A DNA stretch of 42,875 nucleotides, from positions 1-42,875 of the forward strand of contig JAKFUT010000135.1 of the NCBI GenBank assembly GCA_021732565.1. The letters are read 5' to 3'. Below the pieces are notes generated by a model, which searched no databases, was not told the origin of the DNA, and saw only the letters and a program-made list of their open reading frames with translations. Position 1 is the stretch's first letter. The number at the start of each line of letters is the position of its first letter. Of this stretch, positions 9,980-19,218 are shown piece after piece. Origin of the DNA: Candidatus Obscuribacterales bacterium (GTDB taxonomy: Bacteria; Cyanobacteriota; Vampirovibrionia; Obscuribacterales; Obscuribacteraceae). A program made the position numbers and the translations under genes.

Positions 9980-11085
9980 GTCATTTGCATCCTCCTCATT
10001 TTGAGCCAGGTGGCAATGAAGAGCAACAGGGTGAAACCAAGCAGAATCAACGGATCAAACCAGATTGCAGACCATCCGGCACCGCGAACGAATGTGTCTC
10101 GTGTAACTTCCATATAGTACCGAGCAGGCACCACCCATGAGAACACCGACAGCGGAAAAGGAATATTGCTTATGGGATAGACAAAACCAGAAAGCAACAG
10201 GGCAGGAAAGAATCCCGCTGTTGACGCTGCCTGCACTGCCACCACCTGCGATGAAGCACGAAGCCCGAGACACAAACCAAACATCACTGCGTTCATAATG
10301 TAGATTGGCGTTGCAAGCAGAACGGCGCTCGGCTCAATGATTGGCTTAACACCAAACAAGAGCCACCCGAAGATCATGATGACTAAGGCTTCGCACAGAC
10401 CAACACAAACATAGATCAGTCCTTTGCCAATAATAAATTGCGCTGGCTTGATCCCCGATGCGTAGACTTGCACCACAGTGCCCTGATCTTTCTCTCGCGA
10501 TGCCGCCACAGCAGCAAGCAGAGACGGATAGAGCCAGAGCACTATGGCGAAAACACCGGGTACTATAAAGAGATTTTCTCTACAAGATGGATTAAACCAA
10601 ATGCGAACCTTGGGCACAACCCGGTACGAACGGTCCGGCAATTTTGATTCGACCATGCGCGAAAAAAACGTATTCGCGCCTCTTATAACAGACGAGGCAA
10701 CATGCGCTGTATTAACGTCAGAACCATCTACAAGAGCCTGCACATAAGCAGTTCGACCAAGGCTCAGATTCTTGCTGAAATCCGGCGGCAAAATTATCGC
10801 CACCTTAGCACCGCCCGCCGCCATCGCATCTTCAGCAGAAACGGTTCCCTTCCATGACCCGCGAACCAAAGTATTGGTCGCATACAATCGTTCTGCGAAT
10901 GTTCGGCTGGCAAAGCTCTTGTCCTGATCTTCCACAATCAAAGTTATGTTCTTACTTTCCAGTCTCACACCATATCCAAGCATCAGAAGACTGGCCAGGG
11001 GCAAGACGAAAGCCATTGCCACGCTAACACGGTCGCGATGAAACTCAGCCCACTCTTTCCCGGCCTGGGCAAGGATAGTTCTCAT
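9976..11085 (-). CDS. ABC-2 type transporter permease (proximal)
   Basis: A 369-aa paralogue of the next permease with the same layout: an N-terminal helix with LPLASLLMLGYGV, an outer domain with the VQALVDGSDVNTA region, and five C-terminal helices. SREKDQGTVVQVYASG corresponds to the coupling loop that touches the ATPase. The start ATG overlaps the end of the ATPase gene by 4 bases, and its own end overlaps the next permease by 4. Two different permease genes suggest a heterodimeric channel. Same operon and role as its neighbours. Confidence 0.92.
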   Translation of the reverse strand: MRTILAQAGKEWAEFHRDRVSVAMAFVLPLASLLMLGYGVRLESKNITLIVEDQDKSFASRTFAERLYATNTLVRGSWKGTVSAEDAMAAGGAKVAIILPPDFSKNLSLGRTAYVQALVDGSDVNTAHVASSVIRGANTFFSRMVESKLPDRSYRVVPKVRIWFNPSCRENLFIVPGVFAIVLWLYPSLLAAVAASREKDQGTVVQVYASGIKPAQFIIGKGLIYVCVGLCEALVIMIFGWLLFGVKPIIEPSAVLLATPIYIMNAVMFGLCLGLRASSQVVAVQAASTAGFFPALLLSGFVYPISNIPFPLSVFSWVVPARYYMEVTRDTFVRGAGWSAIWFDPLILLGFTLLLFIATWLKMRRMQMT

Positions 11086-13043
11086 TGCGCCTTCCCACGC
11101 TGAACCATGGCGATAAATACTTCTTCCAGCGACGGGGCGATCTCACGAAATTGCGGGCATTCAATTCCCTCAGCCTCCAAAACGGAGCGCACGATTGTGG
11201 CATCCTCAGCGCGATCGAGCAGCACCTTCAGGCACTTTGGAAAGATGGCTATTCGCCACGGTTCCAATTTCGTGGATAGCGCTTGGAAAGCCTTCAGCAC
11301 ATGCTCAGTGGACACCTCGAAGAGTTTTCCTGCTTGATCTCGTTTGAGTGCAGTCGGTGAACCCTGCGCAAGCAGTGTTCCACTGAGCATCAATCCCAGA
11401 CGATGGCAATATTCGGCTTCATCAAGAAAGTGTGTGGTAACGAGTACCGCAGTGCCGTGAGCGGCAAACTCGCGAATCAGTCGCCACAACTGGCGCCGAC
11501 CAAACGGGTCCAACCCGGCGGTAGGCTCGTCAAGAAATAAGATTTGCGGCTCATGCATCACAGAGGCACCAAATGCGATGCGCTGCTTCCAGCCTCTGGG
11601 AAGTTGTCCCGTGAGAGTCTTTTCCATTCCGGTCAAACCACATACTGAAATTGCCCATGCAATTTTTTCTCGCCGATGCGCCCGAGAAATTTCATAAGTA
11701 GCTGCGTAAAACTCCATGTTTTCCAAAACAGTCAGGTCATCATAGAGCGTAAATTTCTGGCTCATATAGCCAATGTTCTGGCGGGTCTTGCTTGTATGCT
11801 GCCAGGGAGGAATGCCCGCCACTGTAGCTTGCCCTGAGGCAGGTTTTACCAGCCCGCACAACATCTGAATAGTGGTGGTCTTGCCGGCGCCGTTGGCTCC
11901 GAGCAATCCATATATTTCCCCGTATCTAATCTCAAGGCTGATACCCTTCACCGCTTGAAAGGTTCCGTAATTTTTTCGCAAATCTGTAGTCTGAATTGCA
12001 AATTTATTTAGATCGCGATCGTCATCCTCACGTTGCAAGTTCACCGCCGGGTTACGCTGGACAGCAACAGATGCTAGATTCACGGCAAAAACATTTTCCA
12101 GCGTCAATTCAGCCTGCACTATCGTATACGGTGACAGACCGGCCTCCGATAGAAGTGATTCGATTTGCCGTGTCCCTTCACTGCCATCACGAACAAGCAC
12201 ATCGAGACGGTCGCCGCGAGCTTGTATATCGACCACTGTGGGAAGAGCAGCGTTCACCAACTCGTCTTCCGCTGCCTCAAGCCACCCGCATTGCACCTCC
12301 AGCCGATTGAGTGCCAGAGCCGACCTCAATTCGGCAGGACTGCCCGTGCGGTGAATGCGCCCATCATAAATGAGCCCGACTTTGCTGCTCACTTCCGCTT
12401 CATCTAGATTCGGTGTAGCAACAATCGTTGTCACTCCTTCCTGCGCGATGGACGCGAGTAGTTGCCAGAGTTCCCGACGCGATACAGGATCAACTCCGGT
12501 AGTTGGTTCATCAAGTAGAAGCACTTCGGGCTGCGCTATAAGTGCACAACAGAGTGCCAGCTTGGTTTTCATGCCTCCGGAAAGAAGTCCGGCCAGTCTT
12601 TTGGAGAATGGTGACAAGCTCATTTTCAAGAGCAATTGCTCTCGGCGCTCGGCAAAAATCTTTCCCGGAACGTTGCGCACTCCGGCGGCATACCGAAGGT
12701 TCTCATCAATGGTCAGCTCAGGATAGAGGGAAAAATGCTGGGTCAGATAGCCCATTTTCGACCGCATTCGCGAAGGGGCTTCCCCCAGAATCAGAGCGGT
12801 TCCGGACGACGGTTCTATTACACCGGAGAGAATTTGAAAGATTGTTGTTTTGCCGGCACCATCAGGACCAATCAGCGCAAACAATTCACCACGTGGCACT
12901 GCCAGGTCAATTCCGCGCAGAGCCTCAACTTTTCCATAACGTTTGTGAACACCGCTAATTCGTATAACATAATCTGACTGAGCAGAGCCCGATTTGCTCG
13001 GCGAGTCGGTATCATCAGCTCTGCTAGCAGAACCTGCTATCAC
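11082..13043 (-). CDS. Double ABC transporter ATPase
   Basis: A 653-aa cytoplasmic protein with two ATP-binding cassettes in one chain. Cassette 1: Walker A GPDGAGKT, signature LSGGMKTK, Walker B VLLLDEPTTGVDP. Cassette 2: Walker A GANGAGKT, Walker B ILFLDEPTAGLDP. The second signature reads LPRGWKQR instead of LSGGQ; this departure is usual in the YbhF/RbbA type. A linker of about 80 residues separates the cassettes. The start is a GTG at 13043 overlapping the TGA of the HlyD gene (GTGA), so it is probably translated by coupling. It powers the two permeases downstream. The ribosome-binding activity reported for RbbA cannot be inferred from this sequence. Confidence 0.93.
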   Translation of the reverse strand: MIAGSASRADDTDSPSKSGSAQSDYVIRISGVHKRYGKVEALRGIDLAVPRGELFALIGPDGAGKTTIFQILSGVIEPSSGTALILGEAPSRMRSKMGYLTQHFSLYPELTIDENLRYAAGVRNVPGKIFAERREQLLLKMSLSPFSKRLAGLLSGGMKTKLALCCALIAQPEVLLLDEPTTGVDPVSRRELWQLLASIAQEGVTTIVATPNLDEAEVSSKVGLIYDGRIHRTGSPAELRSALALNRLEVQCGWLEAAEDELVNAALPTVVDIQARGDRLDVLVRDGSEGTRQIESLLSEAGLSPYTIVQAELTLENVFAVNLASVAVQRNPAVNLQREDDDRDLNKFAIQTTDLRKNYGTFQAVKGISLEIRYGEIYGLLGANGAGKTTTIQMLCGLVKPASGQATVAGIPPWQHTSKTRQNIGYMSQKFTLYDDLTVLENMEFYAATYEISRAHRREKIAWAISVCGLTGMEKTLTGQLPRGWKQRIAFGASVMHEPQILFLDEPTAGLDPFGRRQLWRLIREFAAHGTAVLVTTHFLDEAEYCHRLGLMLSGTLLAQGSPTALKRDQAGKLFEVSTEHVLKAFQALSTKLEPWRIAIFPKCLKVLLDRAEDATIVRSVLEAEGIECPQFREIAPSLEEVFIAMVQRGKAQ

Positions 13044-14653
13044 TTGCTCGCGTCTCCAAGGCGAATCTTTCCGTCAGCAGGCATTCCTGGTTTTGCCATG
13101 CCATCGGGATTTTCAATTTTTATCTTGATACCAAATACTTGCCTGACGCGGTCATCTTTAAAGTACACATTCTCAGGAGTAAACGAAGCCTGCGGATCAA
13201 TGGCGACAACTCTTGCGCTGAGAGGCGTTTTAGGCGCCGAATCGAGAAATACTTCTGCTGATTGTCCAATTTTTACTTTGCCGATGTTACCTTCAGGAAT
13301 AAACGCTCTCATATAAACGTTGTTGAGATCAATCAGCGTCATAAGCGATTGCCCCGGAACGGCTACTTCGCCGGTGTTTATATTGCTTCGTGCACAAGTT
13401 CCATTGGTAGGAGAATACACCTTAAAGTACGTAGCTCTGGCATTGACCTCTTCTCTGGCAGCTTGCGCCTTCGCCACCTCAGTGGCCGCAACTGCGATAG
13501 ATTCCTCTACTTGACTCAATTGAAGTCGAAGGTTGCTCAGTTGGGCGGCCTTCAATGTTTCACTGATGGACGAAGCCGGTCCTGATGATAATTTCTGAGA
13601 CAGGCCCGATTGCAACTTTCCAAGTTCAGTTTTGAACGATGCTTGCGTGTTCTTGATCGTCCTTTCCATTACAGCTTCAGTTTCAGCTACCTGTGCCAGT
13701 GCCTGACGCTTACTCTTAAAGGTTTCGTCCACTGCCTGACGCTTGGCTTTCACAGCTTGCTCCAGTGCCGCCTGATCCGCTTTTTTCGCCTCATCGAGAG
13801 CCGCCTGCCTGGTCTTAAGAGCATCTTCTAAGGCGGCCTTCTTGGCTTTGTAAATTTCATCTGCTGCTATGTGCTTCGCCTTGTTCGCCCCGGACAGCGA
13901 CGAGAACAATCCTCCTTTAAAAGAACTAGTCTTGATTTTGTACCCTTCTTCCAGCGCAGACATTTTTGTTTTGATGCCATCGTCTAGCGCCGATTGCTTG
14001 GCCTGAAATCCATCATTGAGCGCCTTGCATTGCGCGTTATAAGCTTCATCAATAGTGGATTGCTCGAATTTCAAGCCTTCATCAAGAGCATTCAACTGTG
14101 CATTCAAACTGATCGCTCCCAGCGAATCTTCCTCAACGGGACTAACCTCAGACTGGCTTGAAACCGCGAGTACACGAGGTTTGTCCCCACTATTGGCTGA
14201 AGTTAGCATGGAAGCTTTCAGCTCTGTCTTGGCCAGAACCGGAGCTTTCTGATCGGCAAGGCGAGACGGCAGTGCGACAGGGTGAGCAGTAGCACGCTCC
14301 AGTTCTCGTTTCAGCACATGGAGCCAGTCTTTAGCCTGTGTCTGCTGGTGTTGTGCCGCTGCAATAATGATGTTGATACCTTTTATGCGAGCCTGGATCT
14401 CCTGATCATCAAGCTGCAAGATGAGTTGTCCTTTGCGAACAGTGTCACCTTCACGAACGGAAACTAGTTTCACCCGCGCGGGTACCGAGACCCCTACGGA
14501 AGTTTCGTATGCTTCGATCCGACCGCTCACAGCCATTTCTTCGGCACAGGCTTGTCCGGTAGCACCAGCGGCGGTGCCCGACAGAAGGGCGATGCCGAAA
14601 GAAAGATGCTTCACCGATAACCATCGACTGGTTGAATTTTTGCTACCCGGCAT
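13040..14653 (-). CDS. HlyD-family adaptor with long 11-residue-repeat coiled coil
   Basis: A 537-aa periplasmic membrane-fusion protein, first gene of the export operon. A hydrophobic leader lies at about residues 18-38. It is followed by the biotinyl-lipoyl-like half motif (VREGDTVRKGQLILQLDD), a very long helical hairpin, the second half motif (VYSPTNGTCARSNINTGE) and a beta-barrel domain. Family members are usually 330-400 aa; the extra length is an Ala/Lys/Asp-rich stretch at about 184-328 with an 11-residue period, for example AALDEAKKADQ. The start is the ATG at 14653; a TTG two codons earlier is possible, and neither has a strong ribosome site. It probably bridges the ABC pump to the outer membrane, and the hairpin length would set its reach. 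Confidence 0.9.
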   Translation of the reverse strand: MPGSKNSTSRWLSVKHLSFGIALLSGTAAGATGQACAEEMAVSGRIEAYETSVGVSVPARVKLVSVREGDTVRKGQLILQLDDQEIQARIKGINIIIAAAQHQQTQAKDWLHVLKRELERATAHPVALPSRLADQKAPVLAKTELKASMLTSANSGDKPRVLAVSSQSEVSPVEEDSLGAISLNAQLNALDEGLKFEQSTIDEAYNAQCKALNDGFQAKQSALDDGIKTKMSALEEGYKIKTSSFKGGLFSSLSGANKAKHIAADEIYKAKKAALEDALKTRQAALDEAKKADQAALEQAVKAKRQAVDETFKSKRQALAQVAETEAVMERTIKNTQASFKTELGKLQSGLSQKLSSGPASSISETLKAAQLSNLRLQLSQVEESIAVAATEVAKAQAAREEVNARATYFKVYSPTNGTCARSNINTGEVAVPGQSLMTLIDLNNVYMRAFIPEGNIGKVKIGQSAEVFLDSAPKTPLSARVVAIDPQASFTPENVYFKDDRVRQVFGIKIKIENPDGMAKPGMPADGKIRLGDASK

Positions 14654-14969
14654 GATCAAAAACTATCACTTGACTTCCACTTGATTTCCTAAAATCTGGT
14701 TCAGACTGATCCGTCGAACTTATCGGTTGACAAAACGTAATCTAGTTGTAAGTTCGATCTCACCGGCCCGTTTCGATTGAAGGAGCACATGAGTGTCTTG
14801 CCACGCCTTCAGCTAACTTTCACCTGCTGACGACCATAATTGTCGGTTACTTGACAAACAGCGCTGTCGACAACAAGCCACATTAGCGGCTACCGGACAT
14901 TTGATAGACAAATAGACCCATGGCAATTACAGAGCAATCATACAATGGACACGATTCGATGTTCGGATT
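14654..14969. other. Intergenic region upstream of the export operon
   Basis: About 316 bases without a gene between the end of K3 and the start of the HlyD gene, both on the minus strand. The operon promoter should be here, but I see no convincing -35/-10 pair on the minus strand. A perfect 10-base palindrome, ACAGCGCTGT, lies at 14858-14867 inside a looser dyad and could be an operator; this is only a suggestion. Confidence 0.35.
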
Positions 14970-17864
14970 TCACGGGGCCAGAGAAATACTTCGCCATGCA
15001 GGATCAGGCTCAAAGCTCAATTGTTCAAACAGTGTCATCGCCCTGGCATGGACTATACACTCCCTCTCTTGAGCTATGGAGCGCAACTCGCTCTCATAAC
15101 CGAATTGTTCGCAGAGGGGAAAGAGCTCTCTCAAGAAAATCGAGGTTATCGGATATGGCATGGTCCGAGCTGCTTCAAAAACCTGCTTGATGCATTTTTT
15201 TGCTACAGAGTGCTGGCCAGCTTCTCCATAGAGCTTCGCCAGCGAAACCGAAATTAGAAGTCCTCTTCCTGGAAACGTTTGTTCGGCGCATATTCGGCCG
15301 GCTTTCTGCAACAATTGCCGTGCCCTGGCCGATTTCTTGTCGCTAATATACATCTCTGCCAGTAGCGTGAGCGCATCAACCTTATACCTGACATTGGCAG
15401 ATTTTCTTTTGAGCGCCAAAATTCCTAACGCGAATTTCTCTGCCTCCGACCGATGCTTCAGGCGCCACAGCATCCGTTCTTGAAAGACTTTGATTTCCAG
15501 ATGCCGGTCTTCATCCAATTCAGGCAAGCTACAAGTATTCAGCTTCTTCAGCACGCCATAACACTCTTGCCAGTCTCCGAGTTCCACATCGGATTGAAGA
15601 AGCCACAGGTAAACATTCAAAAGCGTTGTACCGTTGTTTCCTCGCTGCTCCAGAATGCGGTTCATGATGCAACGATAGATCTCACGCTCCTTGTTACATT
15701 GTCCAACAAGATGTGCCTGCGTTGCAATCGCCTTCGCGTAAGTAACGGTGGCGTCATCGACGGGGCACCGTGCCCATTTTTTTCTGAGCGACAAAAAACA
15801 ATTCACAACGTGCTCAGCGTCTGCCATTTTACCAGCATCTACCAGTAGACCGGAGATCTCTGAAAAAACGCAAAACATCTGCCGAATTTCTGCATCATGC
15901 ATGATTGCAGGCAGCTGCTTAATTTGTATCTTCAGCAAATCGAGCACCTTCTGCTCGTTACCTAACTTCCCTTCGATGTTGATGAGAGATGCCATTTTCC
16001 AAACTCTTAGTTGTTCATCTGTGGGAATGTTATCGCCCTCGGAAGTCAATACGTCGAACGCCTCCCGAAAACGCTTCAGCTTCCACAAACTTCGGGCTCG
16101 CGCCTGATTCATGCACCATAAAGTGCCCGCCTTTACACCATTGTTCATTAATAACTCGCTGGCTCTCCGACCCTCAGTTGCGCACAAGTCGTCCAGATTC
16201 TCTTCGGCGCACAAGAAGACCGCCAGGGGCCAGATGTTCGACACCTTCTTCGGCTGCCTATCGCCATAAATTAACGCCGCTCGTAATTGTTCCACAGCTT
16301 CCGATGTTCGCTTCAATTTCCACAAACAATCAGACCGGTAAAGCATGCAAGAGAACCTGACGGCAAGGCTCCCGGAAGAACGAGAAGAGCTGTTCAAAAT
16401 GGAGGTAAACATGGACAAAGCGGCAGGAACACTTTGATCATTGACCAATAAAATTCCGATCTGATATCTACACGCATTAGCGCCAGCTAGAAGGGATGGC
16501 GGGGCCTCCCTTTTTGACTCAATCGATTTCACCATGAACTGGAGTTCTTTCCGCCGATCCGACGGTGACAGTACACATTTTCCCATCTCCAGAATTTCCT
16601 TCAGGGCGTCGCCTGCTTCATCAAACCTTGCACGTGCCATAGCCCGTTCAAAGATTGACCGGGCCTGTTTATGTGCATGTTCAAGCAGCCCGTAATAGAA
16701 ATCAGGTTCTGTCGACTTGACGTCGGCAGCTAGTTGATGGCGAACCTGCACTGCGTCAAGCGATTCATCCTCTTCATGCCTGTCTAGCCAGAGTCGCAGG
16801 TACTGAGTGCGGACAGGTTGAGACTTATATCGTAACATCTCCTGCAGGCGCCCGGAATCAGCGGCTATCACTGGAGACCGAATTAACAACTTCATCTCCG
16901 TCTCTCGATGAAAGCGAAGGACAAGAACAGTCAGAACCAGAAATGACACCGCAAGGGCCAGCGGTAGCCGGTTTACTACGTTCGACTCGGGTGCAACGGA
17001 AGAATTTGAAGGGATCAATTCGCCCTGTCCTGCGATAATGAGTTCAAGATCTAAACGAAACTCACTCATAGACTGATATCGCTGCGAGGGTGATTTGGCC
17101 ATCGCTTTTAGTATTACCGTCTCGAGCCCGGGCGGACAAACCACATTCAGCGCTTGCAAGGACGGGGGTTGCTCGTTAGCATGTTTATTCATCAATGCAA
17201 TCGGGTTTAGTGCATCAAACGGCATCGTATTCGATACCAAATGATAGAGAATGCAGCCCAGCGAGTAGATATCGGATCTGGCATCTGCGCGACGTCCCGC
17301 ACACTGCTCCGGGCTCATGTAATACACGCTGCCTATGAGCATGCCAGTGTCAGTAAGACGCTGATTCATGGTGGTGGTCTTCGTAAACATCGACAAGCCG
17401 AAATCGATCACCTTTACAAGCCCGGAGTGATTTAAGAGCATGATGTTATTCGGGGTAAGATCGCGATGGACTACACCAGCCTCATGAATGCGGGCAAGCG
17501 CCTGGCAAACCTGCACCGCTATGTCCAGCGATTGCGGAAGTGATACAGGCTCATCCATCATAATCGAGCGGAGAGACTGCCCTTCCAAATATTCCATAGC
17601 AATGTACGGCGAAGAATCTTTACAAAAACCGAAGCGAAAGACCCTGACTAAATGCTGGTGCGAGAGCCGGCTCAGAACCTGTGCTTCACGGTAAAACCGA
17701 GCCACACTGTCCCGATCGCCAACACAAGAGGGGTGCAGAATCTTGAGGGCTAGAGTCCTCCCTAGCTCAACATCCCTCGCTTTGTACACGGTTCCCGTTC
17801 CGCCCTCGCCAAGAGCGTGCAGCACCGTATAGCGTCCGTCTATAACAGTGCCCGGGTGAATAAT
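14970..17864 (-). CDS. Transmembrane Ser/Thr kinase with TPR-like outer domain (K3), ATT start
   Basis: A 964-aa Hanks-type kinase if read from an ATT at 17864. The frame is open back to a TGA near 17950 with no ATG, GTG or TTG before the GTG at 17825. That GTG would remove strand beta-1 and begin 5 residues before the glycine loop (GEGGTGTVY). From the ATT the protein begins IIHPGTVIDGRYTVL, collinear with K1 (MLLPGTVVDDRYEIL), and GGAG lies 10 bases upstream. Lys41 and Asp135 then fall at the same positions as in K1. The catalytic loop reads HRDLTPNN: the usual Lys is Thr137. DFG and SPEQC are normal. A membrane helix at about 300-318 precedes about 640 helical, TPR-like residues. Confidence 0.88.
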   Translation of the reverse strand: MIHPGTVIDGRYTVLHALGEGGTGTVYKARDVELGRTLALKILHPSCVGDRDSVARFYREAQVLSRLSHQHLVRVFRFGFCKDSSPYIAMEYLEGQSLRSIMMDEPVSLPQSLDIAVQVCQALARIHEAGVVHRDLTPNNIMLLNHSGLVKVIDFGLSMFTKTTTMNQRLTDTGMLIGSVYYMSPEQCAGRRADARSDIYSLGCILYHLVSNTMPFDALNPIALMNKHANEQPPSLQALNVVCPPGLETVILKAMAKSPSQRYQSMSEFRLDLELIIAGQGELIPSNSSVAPESNVVNRLPLALAVSFLVLTVLVLRFHRETEMKLLIRSPVIAADSGRLQEMLRYKSQPVRTQYLRLWLDRHEEDESLDAVQVRHQLAADVKSTEPDFYYGLLEHAHKQARSIFERAMARARFDEAGDALKEILEMGKCVLSPSDRRKELQFMVKSIESKREAPPSLLAGANACRYQIGILLVNDQSVPAALSMFTSILNSSSRSSGSLAVRFSCMLYRSDCLWKLKRTSEAVEQLRAALIYGDRQPKKVSNIWPLAVFLCAEENLDDLCATEGRRASELLMNNGVKAGTLWCMNQARARSLWKLKRFREAFDVLTSEGDNIPTDEQLRVWKMASLINIEGKLGNEQKVLDLLKIQIKQLPAIMHDAEIRQMFCVFSEISGLLVDAGKMADAEHVVNCFLSLRKKWARCPVDDATVTYAKAIATQAHLVGQCNKEREIYRCIMNRILEQRGNNGTTLLNVYLWLLQSDVELGDWQECYGVLKKLNTCSLPELDEDRHLEIKVFQERMLWRLKHRSEAEKFALGILALKRKSANVRYKVDALTLLAEMYISDKKSARARQLLQKAGRICAEQTFPGRGLLISVSLAKLYGEAGQHSVAKKCIKQVFEAARTMPYPITSIFLRELFPLCEQFGYESELRSIAQERECIVHARAMTLFEQLSFEPDPAWRSISLAP

Positions 17865-18204
17865 GGCTTTGGATCTCCAGCAGATTCGACCTTCTGCTAA
17901 GAATATACCCGAACGAATCTGGCACTCCTCTCTTATTGTCTTCGCGGAACTTCAAACGGACTATCACTCCCGAACCGCTACAGTTCCTGCCATTGCAAGA
18001 TTTTATCAACACAGATCAATGGCAAACGCCAATGGAGAATAATTGGCTTTATCCGTGGTTGAGGAAACGAGGATTGGATCTGTCGGAAACCGGAGCTACG
18101 CTCGAAAGAGCCCGAATTAACCCGCACGTTCTCTGACAATGCAGATTATAAAGCGTTACCGAATCATCGTAGCGAAACGACGTAGACGGTCTCGGTTGAC
18201 ACAG
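17865..18204. other. Leader and promoter region of K3
   Basis: About 340 bases without a recognisable gene. On the minus strand a TATAAT box lies at 18145-18150 without a good -35; it would give K3 a leader of about 270 bases. Only very short frames occur in the leader. Ribosome site GGAG of K3 is at 17875-17878. Confidence 0.35.
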
Positions 18205-18244
18205 AAAAAGAAGCACCGCTGCCTCATTTCCGCAGAGGGGCTTC
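18205..18244 (-). terminator. Rho-independent terminator of the thioredoxin gene
   Basis: On the minus strand a stem GAAGC...CTGC pairs with GCAG...GCTTC, with two internal mismatches and a 9-base loop, and is followed directly by five T. It begins 27 bases after the thioredoxin stop codon and separates that gene from K3 downstream. Confidence 0.62.
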
Positions 18245-18270
18245 CTTCTACACTTTAATCAAGTACGGAA

Positions 18271-18687
18271 CTAGCGCGTACTGCTGACGTGCTGGCTAAT
18301 GGCCCGAGAAATCATTGCTGTAAGCTCTTGCTCAGGCACGGCACCGGTTATGGAGTCTACAGAGCGACCGTTGTTGAACACTGCTATGGTCGGGATCGAA
18401 CTGATGCCATACCGGCGGGCAGTCTGCGGGCTTTCGTCGATGTTAACGCGCACAAAATCTACGGTTCCTCTGTACTGATCAGAGAGATGCTCCACCACCG
18501 GTGCCATGCGCTTACAAGGTCCGCACCAGTCAGCATAAAAATCGACAACGACAGGTCTAGAGGCAGACAATACCTCTTGTCCAAAAGTTGAATCGTTGCT
18601 CGATGGCAATCCTGACGCACATGCTGCCAGAGTGCCGTACGACACCGTCATTAGTGCCAATAACGTCTTCGACATCGCTCTTCTCAT
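18271..18687 (-). CDS. Thioredoxin-fold lipoprotein
   Basis: A 138-aa thioredoxin with a lipoprotein leader: basic N-terminus, hydrophobic core and lipobox LAAC with Cys23 as the lipid anchor. The thioredoxin domain covers about 38-133 with active site WCGPC and the cis-Pro loop SSIPTIAVF, so it should be redox-active. The lipid anchor places it at the periplasmic face, where it could reduce or exchange protein disulfides. Most thioredoxins are cytoplasmic and about 105 aa, so the leader is the notable part. The first ATG (18687) has GGGG upstream and gives the best leader; an ATG 4 codons later is possible. It has its own terminator. Confidence 0.9.
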   Translation of the reverse strand: MRRAMSKTLLALMTVSYGTLAACASGLPSSNDSTFGQEVLSASRPVVVDFYADWCGPCKRMAPVVEHLSDQYRGTVDFVRVNIDESPQTARRYGISSIPTIAVFNNGRSVDSITGAVPEQELTAMISRAISQHVSSTR

Positions 18688-19218
18688 CGTTTCGTCCCCG
18701 TATAGCTACAAAAAAAACAAACACGCTCGAGAGAATGCTCCGAGCAACGTTCCACAAAAAATAATTATTTCAGTGGTTCGACCAACTGAACGAAGAATAT
18801 TACAAACTTGCACAGAATCTCTTGTGTGATCATTTTCCGCCCATCGAATAAACGGCCGGCTGATTATTTAACGAAGAAGCCGAGGCTATGCTGTTTGCCA
18901 ATTTTTGTTTGTTTGAATTTGAAGAGCCGCTTAGACCGGTTGAATTCAAATACGATTCCACAAACGCGGGCGAGATTCGAAAGTCCACCGGGGAAAGCTA
19001 TGGAGAAGGGTTAACGGTTCACTGTTTGACAAATACCCTGGTCGTCTCTAAACGCGCCAACAGCAAATTCAGATGCATTGCTCAAACAACCGGTTGCCGG
19101 AGAAGTGATCAATCCTGCTTCTACAATGTGACGTAAAGTGGACGCAAAGCCCGAAGGCGCGGTCATAAGGCGCTCCCGATTTGATGATAGAATGTGTGGC
19201 GATAACTGGAGCACATTT
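18688..19218. other. Divergent intergenic region, thioredoxin / J-like gene
   Basis: About 530 bases without a gene I can support. It holds a 12-base palindrome AAATAATTATTT at 18759-18770. On the plus strand a TTGACA at 19026-19031 is followed 17 bases later by a weak TAAACG, a possible promoter for the J-like gene. An 82-codon frame at 18888-19136 looks non-coding. Confidence 0.35.

Noticed and set aside
14970..17825. GTG at 17825 as the K3 start
   Set aside because: It would delete the first kinase strand and the PGTVIDGRY block shared with K1, and no ribosome site precedes it.
351..17864. Identical lengths of K1 and K3 (964 aa) as proof of recent duplication
   Set aside because: Equal length supports a shared start position, but the outer domains are too different for a recent copy; the match is probably coincidence.
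18888..19136. 82-codon plus-strand frame
   Set aside because: GAGG is only 2 bases from the ATG, composition is unlike neighbouring proteins and no domain is seen.
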